Part shown: piece by piece, positions 15,958 to 23,008 of the stretch
Layout: each line of letters opens with the position of its first letter
Numbering within the stretch: position 1 is the first letter of the stretch
Origin: Myxococcota bacterium
GTDB taxonomy: Bacteria > Myxococcota_A > UBA9160 > UBA6930
NCBI GenBank assembly: GCA_028285625.1
Contig: JANQOX010000025.1
Span: 142,461 to 206,460 of the forward strand
Reading direction: 5' to 3'
DNA: 64,000 bases
Notes under the pieces: model-generated
What the model saw: the letters and a program-made list of their open reading frames with translations, nothing else
Databases searched by the model: none
What the model was told of the DNA's origin: nothing
Translations under genes and position numbers: made by a program

Positions 15958-16638
15958 GTGGCCGAACCCGCCTCTCGACCGACGACTCCCAAGGCTGCCC
16001 GAACCCGGGCCGCACTGATCGAAGCGGGAGAGGCGCTGTTCGCAGCCCGCGGCTTTTCCGCGACCCGGCTCGAGGACGTGGCGGCCGCCGTGGGGATTCG
16101 TCGCGCGTCGATCGTCTACCACTTTCGCGACAAGCGGGCGCTCTACGACGCCGTCCTGGCCGATGTCATGGCGGGTCTCCACGAACGGATCGCACCGTTG
16201 CTGCGCGACGACGCGCCTCTCGGGCGTCGCATCGAGTCCGCGGTGGGCGCCTGGGTCAGCTACGTCGGCGAGCGGCCGAGCCTTGCCCGGCTGCTTCTGC
16301 GCGAGGTGGCCGACGCCACCGCCGGCGACGCGCCCCCGGTGCGCGCGCACCTGGGCCCCTTCGTGACGCTCGCCAAGGAGGTGATGGCCCGGGGGCAGGG
16401 CGATCCGATTCTCTCTCGTGCGCCGGCCGACCCCGCCCACATGGCCAGCACCATCGCGGGCGCGACGATCTTCTTCGTGGCGGCGCTTCCGACGTTGAGC
16501 CCCGACCTGCGTTTCGATCCGTTGTCCGAAAGCCAGATCGGCGAACACCGCAAGCAGGTCCTGGCGATCACGCGACGCCTGCTCGCGGGCGACGACGATG
16601 GCCCCCGAGAGCCCGAACCCGGAGATCCCGAACGATGA
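15958..16638 (+). CDS. TetR/AcrR-family regulator of the adjacent P450
   Basis: 226 residues from GTG 15958. An in-frame ATG at 15940 lies inside the palindrome and has no Shine-Dalgarno sequence, whereas the GTG has AGG/AAAGG just upstream. HTH region: RTRAALIEAGEALFAARGFS, then TRLEDVAAAVGIRRASIVYHF and RDKRALYDAVL. The C-terminal domain is generic (AHMASTIAGATIFFVAALP). It overlaps the cytochrome P450 gene by ATGA, so the pair is one transcription unit, and P450 induction by its own substrate is the likely logic. The inducer is unknown. Confidence 0.9.
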   Translation: MAEPASRPTTPKAARTRAALIEAGEALFAARGFSATRLEDVAAAVGIRRASIVYHFRDKRALYDAVLADVMAGLHERIAPLLRDDAPLGRRIESAVGAWVSYVGERPSLARLLLREVADATAGDAPPVRAHLGPFVTLAKEVMARGQGDPILSRAPADPAHMASTIAGATIFFVAALPTLSPDLRFDPLSESQIGEHRKQVLAITRRLLAGDDDGPREPEPGDPER

Positions 16639-17879
16639 CCACGACCGCCCCCGACGCGACGGCCCCTTCGGATCCCTTCGAGGCGTTCAACCGCAGCCAG
16701 GGCATCGGCCTGATCGCCGATCCCCACCCCCGCTGGGCCGAGATGCGTGCGCGCGCGCCGATCCTCGAGACCAGCTACAAGGCCCTCTTCAACCGGGACG
16801 TGCCCTCGCTACCGGGCATGAACCCACGGATCTATACGGCGGTGGGCTTCGAAGCGGTGGTGGACGTGCTGCGCGACGGTGCGACGTTCTCGAGCGCCGG
16901 CTACGCCCGCTCGATGGGCCTGGTGATGGGGCGGACCATCCTGGAGATGGACGAACCCGAGCACGGCCGGGTGCGGTCGCTGCTCTCGCAGGCCTTCTCT
17001 CGCCGGGCGGTCCAGCGCTGGGAGCGCGAGGTGGTGCGGCCGATCGTGCGTGGGCGGGTCGCCGCCATGCGCGGTCGCGGTCGGGCCGAGCTGATCCGCG
17101 AACTCACTTTCCCGTTTCCCGTCGAAGTCATCGCCGAGATGATCGGGATCCCGGCCGAGGACACCGAGCGCTTCCATCGCATGGCGGTGGAGCTGATCAG
17201 TGTGTCGTTCGACCCGGCTGCGGGGATGCGCGCCAGCCAGGAGCTGCGCGCCCTGTTCGCCGATCTGCTGAGCCAACGGCGCGCCGACCCGCGCGACGAT
17301 CTGGTGAGTGTGCTCGCCCACGCCGAACTCGACGGCGAGCCCCTGGACGAAGAGCTCGTGTACGGCTTCTTCCGGCTCCTCGCCCCGGCGGGGGCCGAGA
17401 CGACCTATCGGTCGTCGAGCAACCTGCTCGCTGGCCTGCTCACGCATCCGGACCAGCTCGACGCGGTGCGCGCGGACCGGAACCTGTGGTTCCACGCCAT
17501 CGAAGAGGGCTTGCGCTGGGAGCCGCCGCTGACCGGCATCATGCGCACCTGCGTGCGCGACTGCGAGGTGCAGGGCGTTGCGGTGCCCGCCGATACCACG
17601 ATCAGCGTGAACATGGCCGCCGCCAATCGGGACCCGGCCCGGTGGGACCAGCCGAATCGCTTCGACGTGTTCCGGCCCTACCACCGGCACGCGGCTTTCG
17701 CCTTCGGCCCGCACACGTGCCTGGGGATGCACCTGGCTCGCATGGAGACGCAGGTCCTGCTCGAGGAGCTGTTCGAGGGCTTACCGGGACTGCGGCTCGA
17801 CCCCGACGAGGCGCCGCCGACGGTGAGCGGGCTGCTGTTCCGCAGCCCCCTCGCGCTCCATGTGCGATTCGACGCCTGA
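16635..17879 (+). CDS. Cytochrome P450 (bacterial soluble class)
   Basis: 414 residues. All P450 landmarks are present: I-helix oxygen-binding motif AGAETT (252-257), ExxR at 291-294, and heme loop FAFGPHTCLG with the thiolate Cys362. FPFPVEVIAEMIGIP and EMDEPEHGRVRSLLSQAF are typical of CYP families acting on terpenes, steroids or fatty acids. It needs a ferredoxin and reductase; neither is adjacent, though a reductase with its own 2Fe-2S domain lies at 33529. Coupled to a TetR gene. Specific substrate unknown. Confidence 0.95.
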   Translation: MTTTAPDATAPSDPFEAFNRSQGIGLIADPHPRWAEMRARAPILETSYKALFNRDVPSLPGMNPRIYTAVGFEAVVDVLRDGATFSSAGYARSMGLVMGRTILEMDEPEHGRVRSLLSQAFSRRAVQRWEREVVRPIVRGRVAAMRGRGRAELIRELTFPFPVEVIAEMIGIPAEDTERFHRMAVELISVSFDPAAGMRASQELRALFADLLSQRRADPRDDLVSVLAHAELDGEPLDEELVYGFFRLLAPAGAETTYRSSSNLLAGLLTHPDQLDAVRADRNLWFHAIEEGLRWEPPLTGIMRTCVRDCEVQGVAVPADTTISVNMAAANRDPARWDQPNRFDVFRPYHRHAAFAFGPHTCLGMHLARMETQVLLEELFEGLPGLRLDPDEAPPTVSGLLFRSPLALHVRFDA

Positions 17880-17897
17880 GCGCGCCCCGGCAGAGCG

Positions 17898-18560
17898 CTA
17901 GGGACGCAGCGGTTCGCCGAAGCGCTCCGCGAACGCGAGCTTCTCGATCGGGCGTCGCGAGAGCGGACCATGGCCCCGCAGTACCGGCCAGCCGATCGGC
18001 ACCGCGGCCGCGGTCGCCCAGGGTTCGGGGATCTGCAGCAGGGCACGCACCTCGGGCTCGGCCTCGCACAGCAGCGTGGTGAGCACGCAGCCGAGCCCCT
18101 CGGCACGGCAGGCGAGCATGGCGTTCTGCACGGCCGTGTAGATCGAGGCGCCACCCACCACCGAGGGCCGGGGCTGGCCGGCGTCGGTGATCGCCATGTG
18201 CTGCGGGTTGAAACAGAAGACGAGTACCACGGGCGTCTCGTGGAAGTGATCGGCCAGGTGGTCGCCGGCCCGCAGCATGCGGCCGGCGCGCTCGCGGAGG
18301 TCCTCGGGAGCACGCGCCAGCAGTTCGCGTTGCTGCTCGGCATAGGCGTGCCAGCGGGTCGCGTAGAGATCGCCGAGGGCGCGCTTTCCCTGGTTCTCGC
18401 TCACGACGATCACGCGCCAGGGTTGGGCGTTGCCACCGGTGGGGGCCCACGCCGCGGCCTGAAGCACCCGGTCGAGCGCCTCGTCCGGGATCGGGTCCGG
18501 CCGCAACCGCCGGACCGCGCGCAGGGTGCTCATGGCTTCGTAGACGCCGGGCTCGGTCAC
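17898..18560 (-). CDS. Nitroreductase-family FMN oxidoreductase
   Basis: 220 residues, GTG start with GGAGG upstream and a GTGA overlap with the preceding SDR gene. Family pattern: MSTLRAVRRLRPDPIPDEAL (FMN phosphate Arg cluster), then AAWAPTGGNAQPWRVIVV, and a C-terminal GWPVLRGHGPLSRRPIEKLAF. Members reduce nitroaromatics, quinones or enones using NAD(P)H; some act in steroid or F420-independent catabolism. The physiological substrate is not deducible. It is co-transcribed with the SDR gene at 18557-19450. Confidence 0.9.
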   Translation of the reverse strand: MTEPGVYEAMSTLRAVRRLRPDPIPDEALDRVLQAAAWAPTGGNAQPWRVIVVSENQGKRALGDLYATRWHAYAEQQRELLARAPEDLRERAGRMLRAGDHLADHFHETPVVLVFCFNPQHMAITDAGQPRPSVVGGASIYTAVQNAMLACRAEGLGCVLTTLLCEAEPEVRALLQIPEPWATAAAVPIGWPVLRGHGPLSRRPIEKLAFAERFGEPLRP

Positions 18561-19450
18561 GGGGCCTCCGTGTCGCGCGCGGCGCGCGCAAGGTCGGGGT
18601 ATCGGGTCTCCGTCATGCGCTCGGTGGCCTCCCACAGTGCGTGGGCGGTTGCGGCGTCGGTGGCATGCGCCGCCGGCTTGCGTGCCTTGCAATCGGCGAA
18701 ATAGGCGCCGCTGGTGGTGGCGACGTCCGGCGAGGCGGCCAGGTGGATCGAAGTGCGTGCCCCCTGCTCGGGGGATTTGAGGAACAGGCCCACGATGCGC
18801 TGCACCCCATCGAGGATGGGTCCGTTGCCCCGCCCGAGGTTGCTCCGGATGGCACCCGGGTGAAGGCAGTTGGCCGTGACGCCGGTGCCCGCGAGCCGGC
18901 GCGCCAGCTCGCGCGTGAACAAGATGTTGGCCGTCTTCGATTGGCCATACACGCGCAGGCCGCGGTAGCTCCGTTCGTTCTGGAGGTCGTCGAGATCGAT
19001 CCGGCCGAAGCGATGGGCCTCGGACGCGACGCTCACGATCCGAGCCGGCGCCGAAGCCACGATTCGCGGCAGCAGCTGCGCCGTCAGCTCGTAGTAGGCG
19101 AGATGGTTCACGGCGAAGGTCGTCTCGTATCCGTCGACGGTCGTGGTACGGCGCGTCACCGTGACACCGGCATTGTTCACGAGCACATGGATCGCGGGAC
19201 AGCGCTCGAGAACCTCGCCCGCAAGGCGCCGAACGTCTTCGAGCGAGGACACGTCGGCACGCAGGATCGTCGCGCGGTCGGCCGCTCCAGCCTCCTCGAG
19301 CAGTCCGAGCGTCTCTTCGATCCGAGCCGGATCGCGCCCCACGCCCACCAGCCGGGCGCCGAGCCCAGCCAGGCCCAGCGCCGTCGCACGCCCGATGCCG
19401 GCGGTCGCTCCGGTGAGGACGACCGTCTTGCCCGTGAGATCGGGTTGCAA
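18557..19450 (-). CDS. Short-chain dehydrogenase, retinol-dehydrogenase-like
   Basis: 297 residues from a TTG at 19450-19448. The start is weakly supported because GGAGG lies 13 bases upstream; a GTG at 19522 is possible. Motifs: TGATAGIG, NNAGVT, Ser of SVASEAHRFG, and YGQSK (Tyr/Lys). The YGQSK/LANxLF-like segment (TANILFTRELARRL) and CLHPGAIRSNLGR match the retinol-dehydrogenase/WWOX-like subgroup that oxidises or reduces hydrophobic alcohols. It overlaps the nitroreductase gene by GTGA. Substrate unknown. Confidence 0.85.
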   Translation of the reverse strand: MQPDLTGKTVVLTGATAGIGRATALGLAGLGARLVGVGRDPARIEETLGLLEEAGAADRATILRADVSSLEDVRRLAGEVLERCPAIHVLVNNAGVTVTRRTTTVDGYETTFAVNHLAYYELTAQLLPRIVASAPARIVSVASEAHRFGRIDLDDLQNERSYRGLRVYGQSKTANILFTRELARRLAGTGVTANCLHPGAIRSNLGRGNGPILDGVQRIVGLFLKSPEQGARTSIHLAASPDVATTSGAYFADCKARKPAAHATDAATAHALWEATERMTETRYPDLARAARDTEAP

Positions 19451-19577
19451 GGCCTGGCGTATGCCTCCATGTAGGGTGACCGGATCAGGGGCCGGTCCCG
19501 GCTTCGTGGCTGACCCGTACACTACTCGATCCAGGCGCTGCGCCGCCGGGGCTAGACTGCTCGCTTCAGGAGGCACC

Positions 19578-21116
19578 GTGACCGACGCGTCCCGATCCGA
19601 TCGTCCCGGCGTGGGCGACTGGGCGCCGCTACTCGAAGCGCTCGACCAGAAGACCCGTGCGGCTCGTTCGATGGGCGGAGAGACCAAGCTCGCCCGCCAG
19701 CGTGCCACGGGCCGCCTCGACGCGCGCCAGCGCATCACCCGGCTGTTCGACCCGGGGAGCTTTCACGAACTCGGTACCCACGTGGGAGGCGCGAGCGTCG
19801 GCCAGCCGCCACAGCCGGCGGACGGCTTCATCGCGGGGCACGGCCGCATCGACGGAAGGCCGGCGCTGGCCGGCGCCGAGGACTTCACCGTCCAGGGCGG
19901 TTCGATCGGGCTGCCGGGTGCCGACAAGCGTTTCCGGCTGACCCAGCTTGCGGCGCAGGAGCGCGTGCCGCTGGTCTTCCTGCTCGAGGGGGGCGGGCAC
20001 CGCTTGACCAACGCGCTGCGCGACCACGGCCGGACGCCGAACGATCTGCAAGGGCTCGCCGCGCTCTCGGGCCTGGTGCCCACGGTGTGCGTCGTGATGG
20101 GCGCATCGGCTGGGCATGGTGCGCTGGCCGCCCCGTTGATGGACTTCGTCGTGATGGTCGAAGGCGCCTCGCTCTTCACCGCCGGCCCACCGCTGGTCGC
20201 CGCGGCCACGGGGGAGCAGGTGACCAAGGAAGAGCTCGGAGGTACCGCCGTGCACGTTCGCGAGAGCGGCGTGGCGCACAACTGCGCGCCCGACGATGCA
20301 GCGGCCCTCGACCTGGCGCGGCGCTACCTCTCGTATCTCCCGTCCAGTGCCTGGCAGGCTGCACCGGGGTCGGACCGAGACACCGGGCCGCGCCGGCTCG
20401 ACGACATCCTGGAGCGGATTCCGGCCGATGCCCGTCGTCCCTACGCGATGGGCACGGTGCTCGATCTGGTCTGCGACGCCGGAAGCGTGTTGCAGGTGCA
20501 GCCCGAGTACGGCGCCTCGCTGGTGACGGCTTTCGCGCATCTGGGCGGTCGCGCCGTGGCCATCGTCGCGAACGATCCCTCGGTTCGTGCGGGTTCGATC
20601 GATACTGCGGCGGCCCACAAGGGGGCTCGCTTCCTCGAGCTGGCCGGTGCGTTCCATCTGCCCGTGGTCTTCCTGGCGGACAACCCCGGTGTGATGGCGG
20701 GTACACGCGCCGAACGCAGCGCGGCGCTTCGCGCGGCGGCCCGTCTGTTTGCCGCACAGCACCGGCTTCGTGTGCCGAAGATCTCGGTCACCCTGCGAAA
20801 GGCCTTCGGCTTCGGAAGCTCGGTGATGGCGATGAACCCGTTCGATGGCCAGACCCTGTCGCTGGCGTTTCCGGGCGTGAGCCTGGGTGCGATGCCCGCC
20901 AGCGGGGGCGGTGCCGCGGCGAAGGCAGACGATGCGACCCAGGCCGCCTTGGACGAGACCGAGGGGGCGGGGCCCTGGAAGACGGCCAACCACATGGCGT
21001 TCGACGAGGTGATCGACCCGCGCGAGCTGCGCAACGCGCTGCTCGCCGGTCTCGAACTGGCCGGCGAACGTGCGCAGGGCCTGGGCCCGGTAGCCCGCAT
21101 CGGGGTCCTGCCCTGA
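19578..21116 (+). CDS. Acyl-CoA carboxylase carboxyltransferase (beta) subunit
   Basis: 512 residues, GTG start with AGGAGG four bases upstream. The two crotonase-like halves are visible. In the N-terminal half, KLARQRATGRLDARQRI, ADGFIAGHGRIDGRPALAG and the oxyanion region MGASAGHGALAAP; in the C-terminal half, GRAVAIVANDPSVRAGSID, FLADNPGVMAGTRAE and ALAFPGVSLGAMPASGGG (read here as LSLAFPGVSLG). Such subunits transfer CO2 from biotin to acetyl-, propionyl- or longer acyl-CoA. No biotin carboxylase or carrier gene is adjacent, so the partner is elsewhere. TAGACT at 19553-19558 is a -10 candidate. Starts 127 bases from the divergent SDR. Confidence 0.9.
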   Translation: MTDASRSDRPGVGDWAPLLEALDQKTRAARSMGGETKLARQRATGRLDARQRITRLFDPGSFHELGTHVGGASVGQPPQPADGFIAGHGRIDGRPALAGAEDFTVQGGSIGLPGADKRFRLTQLAAQERVPLVFLLEGGGHRLTNALRDHGRTPNDLQGLAALSGLVPTVCVVMGASAGHGALAAPLMDFVVMVEGASLFTAGPPLVAAATGEQVTKEELGGTAVHVRESGVAHNCAPDDAAALDLARRYLSYLPSSAWQAAPGSDRDTGPRRLDDILERIPADARRPYAMGTVLDLVCDAGSVLQVQPEYGASLVTAFAHLGGRAVAIVANDPSVRAGSIDTAAAHKGARFLELAGAFHLPVVFLADNPGVMAGTRAERSAALRAAARLFAAQHRLRVPKISVTLRKAFGFGSSVMAMNPFDGQTLSLAFPGVSLGAMPASGGGAAAKADDATQAALDETEGAGPWKTANHMAFDEVIDPRELRNALLAGLELAGERAQGLGPVARIGVLP

Positions 21117-21123
21117 GGGCCCC

Positions 21124-22626
21124 GTGAGCGGGCCCGGCCTCGTGCGCGCGCTCGGTGGGGTCGTCGTGTCGGCTCTGGCGTTCGTGCTGGCGTTCCCACC
21201 CGTTTCGTGGGCGCCGCTCGCGCTCGTGGCGCTCGGTCCCCTGGTGTGGGGCCTCGACCGTTCGACCCTCGGACGTGCATTCGCGCTCGGTTGGCTGCAC
21301 GGCATGTTGTTCGGGCTGGGTGTGGCCCGCTGGCTGGCGACGCCGCTGATCGCGGAATACGGGGTGCCCCCGCTCCCCGCGTGGACGGTGGTCACGGCCG
21401 TCGTCGCAGCCTACGCCGTCGTGCACGGCGCGGGCATTGCGCTCGGCGTGACGCTCGCCGGCCGCACCGGGTCGGCGCTGGCGCCGCTTGCGGTCGCGGC
21501 GGCGTGGGCGCTCGCCGAGTGGGTGCGCGGCGACGTGCTGGGGCTTCCCTGGCTCCTGGCCGGTCATGCACTGGCGCGCCACCCGCTGTGGATCCAGTCC
21601 GCTGCCCTGGGCGGGACCACGCTCCTCTCCGTGCTGGCACTGCTCCCCGGGGCGGGCCTGGGCTACGCCATCGTGCGGCGCCGCGTCCTGCCGTTGGCGA
21701 CGAGCGCGCTGGTCGTGTTCGCATGGGTGGTGCCGACCGCCTGGTGGGCACCGGGCGGTACGCCTGCGCCATCGGAGTCGATCGAGGTGCTGGTGGTCCA
21801 GGCGTCGATCCCCAACGAGGCGCGCTTCGTTCCCGGTTCGGCCTGGCGCAACACCCAGCGCCATGCGGCCTTGACGCGTCAGGCGGTGGGCAACGTGGCG
21901 CCCGACCTCGTGGTGTGGTCCGAGACGTCCGTCGATGAGGACCTCCGGTCCGGGCGACTGCTCGAACTGCTCCACGACCTGGCCGACGAAGTGGGCGCGC
22001 CGATCGTCACCGGCGCGCCTCTCGAAGAGGGCGGCGCACGCCGCAACATCGTGGCCTCGGTGGCGCCCCAGCGGACGAACGTTGCACGCTACGCCAAGCA
22101 GCGTCTGGTGCCGTTCTCCGAGTACGACCCGGCCTGGGGTCGACCGCTTGCCGGCCTGCTCGGCCCGGTGACCGACGGCCCGGGCTACGTCGCCGGGACC
22201 GAGCCCTTCGTATTCACCGACCCCGTCCGCTTCGCCACACCCATCTGCTTCGAGATCACCTACGTCGACCTCGTGCGCCGATTTCGTAGCGAAGGCGCGG
22301 AGTTGCTGGTCAACCTCTCGAACGACGCTTGGTTTGGCCGAACCGGCTATGCCGAGCTGCACCTGCGGCACGCGGTGCTTCGAGCCGTCGAACTGGGTGT
22401 GTGGGTCGTTCGCGGTGCCAACACCGGCATCTCGGCGCTGATCGATCCGGCCGGCCGGGTGGTGGCCGAGCGCGCGCCGTTCGAGGAGGGCACCCTGCGC
22501 GGCCGGGTGGGCACGCGCGCGCGGGAGACGTTCTATGCTCGGCTCGGCGACGGTCCGGTCCTGATGACGCTGTCGCTCGTGCTCGTAGCCGCCGCCTGGC
22601 GGCGGCCGCGGTCCCGACGAAACTGA
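21124..22626 (+). CDS. lnt: Apolipoprotein N-acyltransferase
   Basis: 500 residues, GTG start seven bases after the carboxylase gene. Six or seven N-terminal membrane helices (to about 207) precede a periplasmic nitrilase-like domain. The catalytic triad is visible: Glu267 in WSETS, Lys325 in YAKQRLVPFSEY and Cys375 in ATPICFE, matching E. coli Glu267/Lys335/Cys387. LVNLSNDAWFG is the other family hallmark, and one membrane helix closes the protein (about 478-491). Lnt adds the third acyl chain to lipoproteins in the inner membrane. The lipoproteins at 14663 and 26726 are potential substrates. Confidence 0.95.
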   Translation: MSGPGLVRALGGVVVSALAFVLAFPPVSWAPLALVALGPLVWGLDRSTLGRAFALGWLHGMLFGLGVARWLATPLIAEYGVPPLPAWTVVTAVVAAYAVVHGAGIALGVTLAGRTGSALAPLAVAAAWALAEWVRGDVLGLPWLLAGHALARHPLWIQSAALGGTTLLSVLALLPGAGLGYAIVRRRVLPLATSALVVFAWVVPTAWWAPGGTPAPSESIEVLVVQASIPNEARFVPGSAWRNTQRHAALTRQAVGNVAPDLVVWSETSVDEDLRSGRLLELLHDLADEVGAPIVTGAPLEEGGARRNIVASVAPQRTNVARYAKQRLVPFSEYDPAWGRPLAGLLGPVTDGPGYVAGTEPFVFTDPVRFATPICFEITYVDLVRRFRSEGAELLVNLSNDAWFGRTGYAELHLRHAVLRAVELGVWVVRGANTGISALIDPAGRVVAERAPFEEGTLRGRVGTRARETFYARLGDGPVLMTLSLVLVAAAWRRPRSRRN

Positions 22627-22654
22627 ACCCGATGGCGACCCAGGAGGATCGATC

Positions 22655-22960
22655 GTGCTCGTGATTGCCGGTCACATCACCATGGACGAGACGAAGCGAG
22701 AAGAGGGCATCCGCGCCGCATCCAAGATGATGGCGGCGACGCGCCAGGAGGCCGGCTGTGTCTCGTACACGATCTCCGCGGACGTGGACGCCCCGGGGCG
22801 CTTCCACATCTTCGAGGAGTGGGAGTCGCCCGAAGCGCTCGATGCCCACTTCGCGGCGCCCCACATGGCCGAGTTCCAGAAGGCCATGGGCGGGTTCGGC
22901 ATCCGCGAGATGGCGGTGCAGCGCTACGAGATCTCGTCGGTCGGCCCGATCCGTCCCTGA
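22655..22960 (+). CDS. ABM-family (antibiotic biosynthesis monooxygenase-like) protein
   Basis: 101 residues, GTG with AGGAGG seven bases upstream. A single dimeric alpha/beta-barrel domain: LVIAGHITMDETKREEG, QEAGCVSYTISADVDAPGR and FHIFEEWESPEALDAHFAAP are the standard ABM pattern (quinol monooxygenase YgiN type). These cofactor-free small proteins oxidise quinols or phenolics, or have no shown activity. It follows lnt by 28 bases; whether they are co-transcribed is unclear. Confidence 0.85.
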   Translation: MLVIAGHITMDETKREEGIRAASKMMAATRQEAGCVSYTISADVDAPGRFHIFEEWESPEALDAHFAAPHMAEFQKAMGGFGIREMAVQRYEISSVGPIRP

Positions 22961-23008
22961 GCGAGGCCCGGGCGCGGCCGCAGCTACAGCCCGAACCGGG
23001 GAGCAGGC

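Noticed and set aside
15929..18560. Biosynthetic gene cluster (P450, SDR, nitroreductase, TetR)
   Set aside because: There is no core synthase (PKS, NRPS, terpene, RiPP). These genes fit catabolic or detoxifying roles better.
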